From Bacteroidales bacterium (GTDB lineage: Bacteria > Bacteroidota > Bacteroidia > Bacteroidales > UBA4417), in NCBI GenBank assembly GCA_016707785.1, contig JADJGZ010000035.1, forward strand, positions 1 to 41,854: a DNA stretch of 41,854 nt, read 5' to 3'. Positions 26,355-35,488 of the stretch are shown in pieces. Numbering within the stretch: position 1 is the stretch's first letter; the number at the start of each line of letters is the position of its first letter. The notes beneath the pieces are model-generated. The model was not told the DNA's origin. It was given only the letters and a program-made list of their open reading frames with translations, and made no database searches. Both the position numbers and the translations under genes were made by a program.

Positions 26355-28439
26355 ATGAAGCTACTGAAACCCATATACCTGCTATTGTTTTTCACCCTGT
26401 TATTTTCTTCAGGGAAAATGAGTGCGCAGGATTATGTATGTATCTCGACAGATCCGGTAACAGGGCAGATCACCTTAACCTGGAGTTTCCCGAATAATAC
26501 GGCTACAGTCGATTACTATTTCCTTCAGTGGAGCCTTACAAGCGGAAGCTGGAATAATACCGATTCCGTTGGGTTTGCCAGTCCATCGGCAGTAACAACA
26601 TATACCGTTCCCGGCATCAATGGAAATAATAACCGATACTATTTCCGGATTTATGCGCAAAATACGAATACGACCGGTTTTGAAATCTGGCCTTCAAACA
26701 TTTTCCTTACTGTAACAGAGATTAACAAAGGAATAGCAAAACTATCTTGGAATCCCGATTGGCTTGCATCTACCGGAACACACCATCTGCAACGACTTGA
26801 TAATTCGCTTTGGAGAACCATTTACAGCATCCCCAATAATTTAGCTCATGCAAGTCTTTCCTATAATGACACTTTATCATTCCCCTATTGCGATACAACT
26901 GAAATCAAATACCGTGTCTCTTTTGAACAGGCATTCGGGGGCTGTTCTTCTATTTCAAACATTGATTCCGGAGAGTTTCTCGACACCTATACCCCCTCTA
27001 ATCCTTCCGGAGACACTGTGAGCATTTACCGTGATCCTGCAGGGCCTTATACCGGTTGTCCAATCATCGGCTGGACAAAAAGTCCGGAGAAAGACATTGC
27101 CGGCTATATCATTTATAGGGAGGACCCTGTTTTTATTGCCATTGACACAATTCCTTCCGATTCAACTGTGTTTCTGGATAAGGCAGTGAAAGGCTGTCTG
27201 AAGTCTTACACCTATGCCCTTGCAGCCATTGACAGTTGCGGGAAAACAAGCTATGGCACCTATGTGCTTGCCCCACATAATATGGTTCTGGATTCCCTTT
27301 CCATTGACCCCTGCGAAAGAAAAGCCTATCTAAGGTGGAATGCTTACGATAATATGCCTGGCGGCCTGGGAGGGTATATCGTTTACCGTCAGATAAATTT
27401 TGGTAGTTTCACTGCAGTAGGGAACATTGCTCCTGGTATAACAAGCTTTTATGATTCTACACAATTCATCAACGGGAATGATTACACCTATTACATTCAG
27501 GCATTCAGCCAGACCGGAGCCGGGACTTCCTCCTCCTGTATGAAAAAAGTAACCTATCATGGCCCGGTCATACCGGATACCTTATACATCACCCAGGTGA
27601 ATATTGCCAATAACAATGTTGTAGAAGTGGGATATTATTATTCTCCTCCCAACAGGATCAGGCAAATGGTCCTGGAGAGGTCTGATGATCCTTTGGGTCC
27701 ATTTAGCCCCGTGGATACCCTGGGTGCAGCCACAGGCTTTTTCCTGCCTCAGCTATTCCAACTGGATGATCCCACAGCGAATGTAAATCAACAAAGCTAT
27801 TATTACAGGCTCGCAATGATTGATAGCTGCAATAAAACTGCCATGTATTCGGAGAATGTTTCCCGCACTATTTTCCTGAATATTACGAGTCCTTCAACAG
27901 CCTACAATCTCCTTGAATGGAATGATTATTCCACCTGGTATAACGGGGTTGAGCAATACGAAGTTTACAGGACCCTGAATGGTGTTCCTGATCCATCTTC
28001 CCCGCTGGGCCTGGTGACGGGTATGCCTTACAGCTTCCAGGATAATTTACTGTCTGTATCCCCTACAGCCCAGGTTTGCTATTATATCCGTGCTGTTGAA
28101 AACCCCGGCAATCCGGTTGTATCCATTGCTTTTTCGATGTCGAACCTGGCATGTGTTATTCGGGAGCCCCTGTTTATCATGCCCACTGCATTCAATCCCG
28201 AAGGGACAAATTACAGGTTTCGGCCTATACAGGCATTTGTGGATCCGGATGCTTTCATGATGCAGATTTATAATAAATGGGGACAGAGAATTTTTGAGAC
28301 TTCTGATATTGATGCCGGGTGGAATGGTATGGTGAAAGGCATTTTGGCCCCGGCAGATGTTTATGTATATTATATTAAATACAGATCATTACAAGGAGAA
28401 GACTACGAGAAAAGGGGGACAGTTGTTTTAATAAAGTAG
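26355..28439 (+). CDS. Type IX-secreted protein with fibronectin-III-like repeats and type-B sorting domain
   Basis: 694 residues. A signal peptide (LLLFFTLLFSSGKMSAQD) is followed by several fibronectin-III-like segments of about 90-110 residues, including PIIGWTKSPEKDIAGYIIY and KAYLRWNAYDN. From about 610 the sequence is a gliding-motility-associated C-terminal domain (CHU_C, TIGR04131-like): FIMPTAFNPEGTNYRF, MQIYNKWGQRIFETSD, GWNGMVKGILAPADVYVYYI. That domain targets proteins through the type IX secretion system. So the protein is probably on the surface or released; no catalytic motif is visible. Some FN3 domains carry cysteine pairs. It is preceded by 163 bases with no gene. Confidence 0.88.
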   Translation: MKLLKPIYLLLFFTLLFSSGKMSAQDYVCISTDPVTGQITLTWSFPNNTATVDYYFLQWSLTSGSWNNTDSVGFASPSAVTTYTVPGINGNNNRYYFRIYAQNTNTTGFEIWPSNIFLTVTEINKGIAKLSWNPDWLASTGTHHLQRLDNSLWRTIYSIPNNLAHASLSYNDTLSFPYCDTTEIKYRVSFEQAFGGCSSISNIDSGEFLDTYTPSNPSGDTVSIYRDPAGPYTGCPIIGWTKSPEKDIAGYIIYREDPVFIAIDTIPSDSTVFLDKAVKGCLKSYTYALAAIDSCGKTSYGTYVLAPHNMVLDSLSIDPCERKAYLRWNAYDNMPGGLGGYIVYRQINFGSFTAVGNIAPGITSFYDSTQFINGNDYTYYIQAFSQTGAGTSSSCMKKVTYHGPVIPDTLYITQVNIANNNVVEVGYYYSPPNRIRQMVLERSDDPLGPFSPVDTLGAATGFFLPQLFQLDDPTANVNQQSYYYRLAMIDSCNKTAMYSENVSRTIFLNITSPSTAYNLLEWNDYSTWYNGVEQYEVYRTLNGVPDPSSPLGLVTGMPYSFQDNLLSVSPTAQVCYYIRAVENPGNPVVSIAFSMSNLACVIREPLFIMPTAFNPEGTNYRFRPIQAFVDPDAFMMQIYNKWGQRIFETSDIDAGWNGMVKGILAPADVYVYYIKYRSLQGEDYEKRGTVVLIK

Positions 28440-28482
28440 TTACTGCAATTGCTAAAATGACAGACCATTGTCAGCCCACTTT

Positions 28483-28514
28483 TTTGTTGCCAGAACATTT
28501 CACTTATAATTTTG
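28483..28514 (+). promoter_or_regulatory. Strong Bacteroidota promoter for the propeller-like lipoprotein
   Basis: TTTG (28483-28486), 20 bases, TAATTTTG (28507-28514): both boxes match exactly. It lies 180 bases upstream of the ATG at 28695, so the message has a long leader of about 175 bases. Confidence 0.65.
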
Positions 28515-28694
28515 TTATCAATTTTTATATTAAAAACAATCAGATACTGAATTCGCAATTTAAACCCTATCCCGGATTAAAAATCTATGATCATTTCCCG
28601 AAAATTTTATCTGCGAAAATCAGATGAAAGTTTATTGAAAAATGACGGGAACCCTGAAAATCGATAGATAGAACAGGCAATAAAAAACAAACTT

Positions 28695-29765
28695 ATGAGA
28701 AAAAACATTGGTCTTAGCTTCATTCTGCTTTTAGCAACTTCATTACTTTTCATCACCTGCAAAAAAGATTCATCCGAAGATGGCAAACTCGACCTTCTGC
28801 AGTTAGGCAACAGTAATATAGTGCCTTCTGACTGGGGAATCAGAGGATTTAATCACGCCGGCATGCCTATTATTCATCATCCGACCGATAATTTGTATGA
28901 ATGGGATGAAAAAGACAATACATTTAATAAACTCGGGAATACGATTCCCAATGCTGTGCAGGTAGCAAATTCAAGAGTAGCACAGGATGCAAAAGGAGAT
29001 TACTATTATCTTACAGGCTTGCAGGGTGATGTTTACATTTTAAACAAATCAACCAATCAGTGGGATTTATTAAACATAGCAGATGGTTATAAAAACAAAA
29101 TGCTTGTGAATAATACAGGAGATATTCTGTTGTATATGGATAACAGGCCAATTGGCGGAAAAGAAAGCTATTATCTAAAGGCTTCCACCTCCTCCGATTG
29201 GGTGAAACTGATTGATAAACCCTCTGATATTGATGAAACAGCAGTTCCTGCTTTTTTGACTGATGACGGACTCGCCTATTTTAACTACGCCTCTTCTCCA
29301 GCAACGGTTGATGGAAGCGGAATTTATTCTGACATTGTACTAAACACTAAAACGGGTACATTTCACAAATTATTTGATAAGTCGGAACCAGATAATTTTC
29401 CAGTGACAGAAGGCTATATTTACAATGCATTTAACACTGATTGTATAACTTCAGAAGGTGTAATTTATGCTATAATCAACAGCACAACAAGTGCTACAGC
29501 GGCCATTTATAAACTTACTCCCGATGTACTTCCTGCCAAATTTGTAAAAATTCAGGATCTTGACCTAACCAGATTAGAAGAAGACGGTTATTTGAGTTTG
29601 CGCGGATATAAAATAAATGAAGCAACCGGGAAAGTGAAGATCAGGTTAAGCTGTATGAAAGGTTTATATTCTCACAAAAACATTGGCATTGCCAGCTTAG
29701 GTTCTTCAAGTATAAAAATTCTTGAACATGATGGTCCTCAACGAGGTTTTATATCAAGGCCCTGA
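28695..29765 (+). CDS. Lipoprotein, probable beta-propeller, C-terminus frameshifted
   Basis: 356 residues as it stands. Lipoprotein signal: MRKNIGLSFILLLATSLLFITC followed by KKDSSED, a surface-export pattern. The mature part has recurring strands of propeller type (NLYEWDEKDNTFNKLGN, DVYILNKSTNQWDLLN, AAIYKLTPDVLPAKFVKIQD). No catalytic residues are recognised. The current end HDGPQRGFISRP looks wrong: the next frame from about 29743 continues as VLYQGPDGSVFVQNYQGYIY, a typical propeller strand, and the original frame then resumes as LNTGDFTNTAIYSEAK to TAG at 29862-29864. The gene probably once ran to 29864. Two small indels, or assembly errors, would explain this. Confidence 0.6.
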   Translation: MRKNIGLSFILLLATSLLFITCKKDSSEDGKLDLLQLGNSNIVPSDWGIRGFNHAGMPIIHHPTDNLYEWDEKDNTFNKLGNTIPNAVQVANSRVAQDAKGDYYYLTGLQGDVYILNKSTNQWDLLNIADGYKNKMLVNNTGDILLYMDNRPIGGKESYYLKASTSSDWVKLIDKPSDIDETAVPAFLTDDGLAYFNYASSPATVDGSGIYSDIVLNTKTGTFHKLFDKSEPDNFPVTEGYIYNAFNTDCITSEGVIYAIINSTTSATAAIYKLTPDVLPAKFVKIQDLDLTRLEEDGYLSLRGYKINEATGKVKIRLSCMKGLYSHKNIGIASLGSSSIKILEHDGPQRGFISRP

Positions 29766-29864
29766 TGGTTCTGTTTTTGTGCAAAACTATCAAGGTTATA
29801 TATATAAATGGAACTAAATACCGGTGATTTTACAAACACAGCCATTTATTCAGAAGCTAAATAG
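29743..29864 (+). pseudogene. Out-of-frame C-terminal remainder of the propeller lipoprotein
   Basis: In the +1 frame relative to the preceding gene, 29743-29817 encodes EVLYQGPDGSVFVQNYQG and YIYKWN, then TAA; in the original frame the next bases encode LNTGDFTNTAIYSEAK ending at TAG 29862-29864. The strands match the repeats of the upstream ORF. I read this as the lost C-terminus of that protein after two frameshifts. Confidence 0.5.
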
Positions 29865-29871
29865 GTTTGCG

Positions 29872-29889
29872 ATCCGCCAACCGGCGGAT
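29872..29889. repeat. Short palindrome ATCCGCC-AACC-GGCGGAT
   Basis: A 7-bp perfect stem around a 4-base loop, directly after the frameshifted lipoprotein. Related CCGCC/GGCGG palindromes occur at 30831-30846 and 37085-37101, all intergenic. Confidence 0.7.
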
Positions 29890-30315
29890 AAAATAACAAC
29901 TCCCGGTATAACTCATTCTAAACAGCTTGGAAGTTGCAAACCAGGTAAGAATGAGTTTATAACAAGAAAAAAAAGATTTAATATCGATTCGTGAGTTAAT
30001 AAATATGCATAAAAAAAATTGTCAGGCTGCCGCAAGGTGGCCTATTTTTTTGTTGAAAATGAAGAAGTTTTTATTAATTTAGAGCTGAGGTATAGAGTAA
30101 TAAAATTTTGTTTATCCACTCATAAAGACAACTAGCATAAATTTTATGACTGCTATAAACGAAATATCCTGACACCAAACTCACACCACCTCTTCCGAAA
30201 ACGCAAATGCCAATTTAAAGTGAGTTTTTTAAAATAGCTAAATCTAATTGTCCAAGTTCAAAGAAAAGCTTCTAAATTTTAAAATAATTGCATATTAACC
30301 TTTAATCTGATGGTT
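29890..30315. other. Intergenic region with hairpins, no gene seen
   Basis: About 425 bases without a convincing ORF. It holds an inverted repeat ACTCATTCT (29911-29919) / AGAATGAGT (29948-29956) and a rho-independent terminator at 30024-30051. The remainder is AT-rich with no recognised promoter or RNA gene. Confidence 0.6.
30024..30051 (+). terminator. Rho-independent terminator
   Basis: AGGCTGCC and GGTGGCCT form an 8-bp stem (two G-U pairs) around GCAA, followed by ATTTTTTT. An A run at 30011-30018 also allows minus-strand function. It lies in the spacer after the propeller lipoprotein. Confidence 0.75.
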
Positions 30316-30735
30316 ATGAAAAAATTAACTACTCTTTGGATCTGCTCATTTGCAGTAATAGTAATTGCATTGCTCCTTTCCAGCAGTTGCAAGAAGGATA
30401 AAGACAATTCTACTCCACAAGTGCCGGAATTTACCATAACTGCTGATACCGTCTGGCTTCAGGGAGGGGGAGATGGATTGCAATTCTTTGGTAAATGCAC
30501 AAATGAGGATGTTAAGATGAATAAAGTGATCGTAACCTCTCCTCTCTCTGCCCAGACTTCCATCTTTGAATTAAATGGTATTTCGGTTGATAAAAACACC
30601 GAATTTTCTTTACAGGACAATAATGTTGCTTATTATAAAGAAGTCGGAACCTGGAGTTTTACTTTTTTGGGGAAACGTGCTTCAGATAATGAAAGCTTTT
30701 CGGTAAGTAAAACGCTTTTAATTTCTTCTAAATAA
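30316..30735 (+). CDS. Small lipoprotein of unknown function
   Basis: 139 residues from MKKLTTLWICSFAVIVIAL; an ATG two codons earlier is equally possible. Lipobox LSSSC is followed by KKDKDN, again an acidic export-type pattern. The mature ~110 residues are predicted all-beta (FTITADTVWLQGGGDGLQFF, GTWSFTFLGKRASDNESF), like a small immunoglobulin-type fold. I do not recognise the family. It stands alone, upstream of guaB. Confidence 0.65.
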   Translation: MKKLTTLWICSFAVIVIALLLSSSCKKDKDNSTPQVPEFTITADTVWLQGGGDGLQFFGKCTNEDVKMNKVIVTSPLSAQTSIFELNGISVDKNTEFSLQDNNVAYYKEVGTWSFTFLGKRASDNESFSVSKTLLISSK

Positions 30736-30830
30736 TTGTGATCATGCCAACATAAAGCTTTAGTAAAAGCATTATTAAGTATACCCGTCACTATACCGAA
30801 ACTACAGAATTCTGGATTCTTGAATTCTGG

Positions 30831-30846
30831 TTCGCCAACTGGCGGA
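30831..30846. repeat. Short palindrome TTCGCC-AACT-GGCGGA
   Basis: A 6-bp stem (one G-T pair) around AACT, flanked by GAATTC-containing direct repeats (GAATTCTGG twice at about 30808-30830). Related to the palindrome at 29872-29889. Confidence 0.6.
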
Positions 30847-30989
30847 TGAATTCTTTTCACCCCTCCCATCAATATCATATCATACAAATCATCTATAAAA
30901 GAAATATAATAATTCACGCGTGGAATATCAAGAGCAATTTCTATCATTTATCCTTAACAATTTTTAATAAAGCCTTTCGTGAAATTTAA

Positions 30990-30997
30990 TAAATTTG
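30990..30997 (+). promoter_or_regulatory. guaB -7 promoter element
   Basis: TAAATTTG is an exact TAnnTTTG match 19 bases before the guaB ATG. The -33 box is weak. Confidence 0.5.
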
Positions 30998-31016
30998 CAC
31001 ATTCAAAAAAAAGGCT

Positions 31017-32486
31017 ATGTTCACTGATGATCAAAAATTTGCCGGCGAAGGACTGACTTACGATGACGTACTTTTGGTACCGGCATATTCTGAGGTTTTG
31101 CCACGGGAAGTTGACACCTCTTCGTTCTTTACCCGACGGATCCGGCTGAACATTCCGATTGTTTCGGCTGCTATGGATACGGTTACCGGGTCTACGATGG
31201 CAATCGCCATTGCCCAGGAAGGCGGGATTGGGGTGATGCACAAGAATATGAGCATCGAAGAGCAGGGTAACGAGGTATACAAGGTGAAACGTGCTGAAAA
31301 TGGTATGATCATCGAACCTATTACCCTGAAAGAGGATGCACTGGTTGAAGATGCTCATAAGATTATGAGGGAATTCAAGATCGGGGGCATTCCCATTATC
31401 AATAACCATGGAATACTGGTAGGGATTGTCACCAACCGTGATCTTCGTTTCGAAAGGAATGCTTTGCGTCCTATTGCGGAGATCATGACCACCAATAACC
31501 TAATCACAACTACTGAATTCACGGATTTTGAAAAAGCTGCAGACATCCTGCAGGAGCATAAAATCGAGAAACTGCCTGTAGTGGATAAGGATTACCGGCT
31601 GGTTGGCCTTATCACCTACAAAGATATTATCAAGATCAAAGCCAGGCCCAACGCCTGTAAAGATGAGCATGGACGCCTAAGGGTTGCCGCTGCTGTGGGT
31701 GTAACCGGTGACACACTTGAACGTGTAACTGAATTGGTACGTCATTCGGTGGATGCTGTGGTGATTGATACCGCTCATGGCCACTCGAAAGGGGTTTTGG
31801 AAGCTGCCCTGATGGTAAAGAGGCATTTTCCTGACCTGGAGTTAATTATTGGAAATATAGCTACAGCAGAAGCCGCCCTGGCCCTTGCAAAAGCAGGAGC
31901 CGATGCAGTTAAAGTCGGAATTGGCCCGGGATCTATTTGCACCACACGTATAATTGCAGGGATAGGAGTTCCGCAGCTTTCAGCCATTTATGAAGTAGCA
32001 AAAGCATTAAAAGGAAGCGGGATACCGGTAATTGCCGACGGAGGAATCCGCTATACCGGCGATATCGTAAAAGCCCTGGCTGCAGGTGCACATTCCATTA
32101 TGGCAGGATCACTCTTTGCCGGGGTGGATGAGTCACCCGGTGAAACCATCATTTACGAAGGACGAAAATACAAGACTTACAGGGGAATGGGGTCTATTGA
32201 AGCCATGCAAAAAGGTTCCAAAGACCGCTATTTCCAGGATGCGGAAGATGATATCAAGAAACTTGTTCCGGAAGGAATCGTTGGCAGGGTACCCTATAAA
32301 GGGACACTTTCAGAGGTAATTCACCAGATGGTCGGTGGATTGCGGGCAGGCATGGGCTATACCGGCTCTTCAAATATTGCAGAACTCCAGAAAGCCCGGT
32401 TCATAAAGATCTCAAGTGCAGGGGTCACTGAAAGCCATCCGCATGATATTACCATCACCAGTGAAGCACCCAATTACAGCAGGTAA
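31017..32486 (+). CDS. guaB: IMP dehydrogenase
   Basis: 489 residues. Oxidises IMP to XMP with NAD+, the committed step of GMP synthesis. The TIM barrel starts with LTYDDVLLVPAYSEVLPREV and is interrupted at ~95-210 by two CBS domains (IMREFKIGGIPIINNHGILV, ILQEHKIEKLPVVDKDYRLV). The catalytic loop is GIGPGSICTTRI with Cys308; VIADGGIRYTGDIVKALAAG binds the phosphate, and the mobile flap YRGMGSIEAMQ and the C-terminal ESHPHDI are present. Length is normal. The chaperone genes follow after 145 bases, possibly on the same transcript. Confidence 0.97.
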   Translation: MFTDDQKFAGEGLTYDDVLLVPAYSEVLPREVDTSSFFTRRIRLNIPIVSAAMDTVTGSTMAIAIAQEGGIGVMHKNMSIEEQGNEVYKVKRAENGMIIEPITLKEDALVEDAHKIMREFKIGGIPIINNHGILVGIVTNRDLRFERNALRPIAEIMTTNNLITTTEFTDFEKAADILQEHKIEKLPVVDKDYRLVGLITYKDIIKIKARPNACKDEHGRLRVAAAVGVTGDTLERVTELVRHSVDAVVIDTAHGHSKGVLEAALMVKRHFPDLELIIGNIATAEAALALAKAGADAVKVGIGPGSICTTRIIAGIGVPQLSAIYEVAKALKGSGIPVIADGGIRYTGDIVKALAAGAHSIMAGSLFAGVDESPGETIIYEGRKYKTYRGMGSIEAMQKGSKDRYFQDAEDDIKKLVPEGIVGRVPYKGTLSEVIHQMVGGLRAGMGYTGSSNIAELQKARFIKISSAGVTESHPHDITITSEAPNYSR

Positions 32487-32631
32487 GGAAATTGTTTAGC
32501 ATCTGCATTCAGTATTGATGTGCCGGCCTTTTTCTTCATACATCCAAACCTCAGGACACCTGCCTTTCATGTAATAAAGAAACCATTCAGATTCATCTGT
32601 AAAAGAAAGACTATCTATAATAAACCCAACA

Positions 32632-34623
32632 ATGAAAAGGATACTACCCGTTATTTTCTTTTTGCTTTTAACCGGCATTTCAATTAAGCCATCATTTGCC
32701 CAGACTAATGATCCTGTAATGATACAGGTTGCTGACGAATCCATTACCCAAGGAGAATTTTTGAGAGTTTACCAGAAGAACAACACTAAAGGTGAAGCCC
32801 TTGAACGCCAGGCCCTCGAAGAATATCTTGAACTGTATATCAATTTCAGGCTTAAAGTAAAAGAAGCGATGTCGTTGGGGATGGATACCATCAAATCATT
32901 CCGTGATGAGCTCTCCTCCTATCGCAGGCAATTAGCTCAACCTTATCTTATTGATGATAAATCGATTGAAGCTCTCGTACAGGAAGCGTACAATCGCAAA
33001 CTTTATGATATCAGGGCCAGCCATATCCTGCTGAAGGTCGACAGGATGGCTTCTGCAGCTGATACACTTGCTGCCTGGAATAAGATCATGGAACTCAGGA
33101 AAAGGATCATGAAAGGAGAAGATTTCGGTAAACTAGCCATGGAGGCTTCTGAAGATCCATCAGCAAAAGACCGTATGTCGGAAGGCCGGAATGTTAAAGG
33201 AAACCACGGCGACCTGGGCTATTTTACCGCTTTCGACATGGTTTATCCTTTCGAAAATGCAGCGTATAAATGTAAGATCGGAGAAGTTACCCAGCCAGTA
33301 AGAACCGATTACGGTTACCACCTGATCAAGGTAACAGATAAACTTCCGGCAATGGGGAAAGTCCAGATTGCCCATATCATGATGGTATTCCCTAAAAAAG
33401 CCTCAGTGGATGATTCACTCAAAGTGGCTGATTCCGCCAATATGGCCTATAAACTATTACAATCCGGCACCGAATTCGCCACAGTTGTAAAGCAGTTCAC
33501 CGACGACAAGAGCACTGCCGATAAAGGGGGGTTGCTTCCCTGGTTTGGAGTTAACCGCATGCTTCCTGAATTTATCCAGGCAATCAGCAAACTCAGGAAA
33601 AATGGCGATTTTACAGAGCCTTTCCAGACAGATTATGGTTGGCATATCCTCAAACTGAATGACAGAAAACCCATTCCTGGATTCGATGAGGATAAGGATG
33701 AACTCAAAACAAAGGTGAATAAGAATGACAGGGTGGTTCAATCACAGGATGCCTTTGTTAAACAGGTGAGAAATGAATATGGATTCCGCGAGGATCTTAC
33801 TGCTATGAGGGAATTGAAGACCGTTGTCACCGATTCAATTTTCAATGCCAGCTGGACTTCCAGGGAAGCAGGCGCATTAACAAAAACCATCTTTACCATC
33901 GGAACAAAAAATGTTACTCAGACCGATTTTGCTGAATTCCTTGCGAAGAATCAGAAAAAAGGACCCAAACATGATATTGCAGCTTATATCGAGACCCAAT
34001 ACACTGATTTTGTAGATGAATCAATTATTAAATATGCTGATAATCAGCTTGAAAACAAATATCCTGACTTCAAAGCTTTGATGACAGAGTACCATGATGG
34101 CATCCTGTTATTCGACCTTACCGACAAAAAAGTCTGGACCAAAGCTGTTAAGGATACCATTGGTTTACAATCATTCTATGAGGAAACCAAGAAAAACTAC
34201 ATGTGGGATCAAAGGCTGGAAGCTTCCATTTTCACCATCAAGGATATGAGTGCCGTTAAATTACTGAAGAAGATGACTAAAAAAGGGCTTCCGGATGATG
34301 TGATACTGGCTGCCATAAACAAAGACACCATTCAGAAAGTAACTGTAGAGCGTAAGAAATTTATCCGCGGAGAAAATGCCATTATCGACAGCCTTGACTG
34401 GAAACCTTCCATTACCGGGCCATTTACAACTTCCTCCGGAAAGAATGTACTCACTGTTATTCATAGGGTTGTAAGTCCGGAACCTAAACTGCTGAGTGAA
34501 GCCCGGGGATTGATCACGGCCGATTATCAAAATTATCTTGAAAAGGAATGGATTGCCGAACTAAGGTCTAAATATCCGGTGAAAGTGAATAAGGATGTTT
34601 TCAATGCTATTTTCATTAAATGA
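32632..34623 (+). CDS. Periplasmic peptidyl-prolyl isomerase with two parvulin domains
   Basis: 663 residues with a signal peptide (ILPVIFFLLLTGISIKPSFAQ). Two PpiC/rotamase domains: ~122-233 (YDIRASHILLKVDR, GDLGYFTAFDMVYPFENAAY, YGYHLIKVTDK) and ~236-345 (KVQIAHIMMVFPKKASVDDS, GGLLPWFGVNRMLPEF, YGWHILKLNDRKP). The remaining ~300 residues form a large C-terminal region without a named domain. The N-terminal part resembles SurA-type chaperone helices. It probably helps fold outer-membrane proteins. The last codon and stop overlap the start of the next gene (ATGA), so they are coupled. Confidence 0.88.
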   Translation: MKRILPVIFFLLLTGISIKPSFAQTNDPVMIQVADESITQGEFLRVYQKNNTKGEALERQALEEYLELYINFRLKVKEAMSLGMDTIKSFRDELSSYRRQLAQPYLIDDKSIEALVQEAYNRKLYDIRASHILLKVDRMASAADTLAAWNKIMELRKRIMKGEDFGKLAMEASEDPSAKDRMSEGRNVKGNHGDLGYFTAFDMVYPFENAAYKCKIGEVTQPVRTDYGYHLIKVTDKLPAMGKVQIAHIMMVFPKKASVDDSLKVADSANMAYKLLQSGTEFATVVKQFTDDKSTADKGGLLPWFGVNRMLPEFIQAISKLRKNGDFTEPFQTDYGWHILKLNDRKPIPGFDEDKDELKTKVNKNDRVVQSQDAFVKQVRNEYGFREDLTAMRELKTVVTDSIFNASWTSREAGALTKTIFTIGTKNVTQTDFAEFLAKNQKKGPKHDIAAYIETQYTDFVDESIIKYADNQLENKYPDFKALMTEYHDGILLFDLTDKKVWTKAVKDTIGLQSFYEETKKNYMWDQRLEASIFTIKDMSAVKLLKKMTKKGLPDDVILAAINKDTIQKVTVERKKFIRGENAIIDSLDWKPSITGPFTTSSGKNVLTVIHRVVSPEPKLLSEARGLITADYQNYLEKEWIAELRSKYPVKVNKDVFNAIFIK

Positions 34624-35471
34624 TAAGGAACCTACTGGTATTTTTTACTTGTGCCCTGTTTGTATCAGCCTGCAACTTATTGCCCAAAAAGCAGGACAGT
34701 AAGGGCTCGGTTGCACGTGTTTATGATAAATACCTTTATGCCAAAGAGCTGAATGGTCTTGTACCCGCAGGCACCAGTAGCAAAGACAGCCTCAATATCA
34801 CCCAGAATTACATCAATAACTGGATTCGGCAGGAATTGCTTCTTCACCAGGCTGAAGCAAATCTTGATGATATTCAGATGAATTTCACACAACAAGTTGA
34901 ACAGTACAGGAATTCCCTGATCATCTTCCAATATGAATCGGAGTTGGTTAAGCAAAAGCTTGATACCAATATTACCATGCAGGAGATTGAGGATTACTAT
35001 AAGCAAAATCAAAGCAATTTCCTGCTTCATGAAAACATCATCCGGAACATATATGTTTCTGTTAGAAAGAGTTCTCCTCATCTTCCCCGTTTCCGCCAAC
35101 TTATACGAAGTGAAAGAGATGCCGATAAGGAGAAACTCATGGAATTCTGCCAGATGTATGCCGAAACCTATCAGCTTGACGATCAGGCCTGGACTTCCTT
35201 CAACGAATTTGTGTCTAAAGTGCCTGTAGCGGCAGAAGATCAGAGAAGTTTCCTGGAACGCAATCCCTACTTTGAAGTTCAGGATTCTACCTTCCAATAC
35301 CTTGTACGAATAAAAGAGTTTAAAATAAAAGAGAGTGTTTCACCGTTGAGTTTTGAGGCAGCCAATATCAGGGTTATCCTTTTGAATAAGCGGAAATCGG
35401 AAATGCTTAGCCGAATGGAGGAAGATCTGTTCAAAGCTGCTCAACAGAAGAAAAATATTGAAATCTACTAA
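34620..35471 (+). CDS. SurA-like chaperone lipoprotein without PPIase motif
   Basis: 283 residues, starting inside the stop of the preceding gene. Lipobox FVSAC followed by NLLPKKQD: unlike the other lipoproteins here it lacks acidic residues right after the cysteine, so a periplasm-facing anchor is more likely. The mature part is helical (NYINNWIRQELLLHQAEANL, MNFTQQVEQYRNSLIIFQYE) like the substrate-binding arms of SurA, but no FGxLGW or HILxK parvulin signature is seen. It lies between two parvulin genes and most likely acts with them. Confidence 0.65.
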   Translation: MIRNLLVFFTCALFVSACNLLPKKQDSKGSVARVYDKYLYAKELNGLVPAGTSSKDSLNITQNYINNWIRQELLLHQAEANLDDIQMNFTQQVEQYRNSLIIFQYESELVKQKLDTNITMQEIEDYYKQNQSNFLLHENIIRNIYVSVRKSSPHLPRFRQLIRSERDADKEKLMEFCQMYAETYQLDDQAWTSFNEFVSKVPVAAEDQRSFLERNPYFEVQDSTFQYLVRIKEFKIKESVSPLSFEAANIRVILLNKRKSEMLSRMEEDLFKAAQQKKNIEIY

Positions 35472-35488
35472 CGACTGATCCAAATACG

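Noticed and set aside
34677..35297. 206-codon minus-strand ORF opposite the SurA-like lipoprotein gene
   Set aside because: Shadow of a well-supported gene on the plus strand; no homology-like motif and no promoter.
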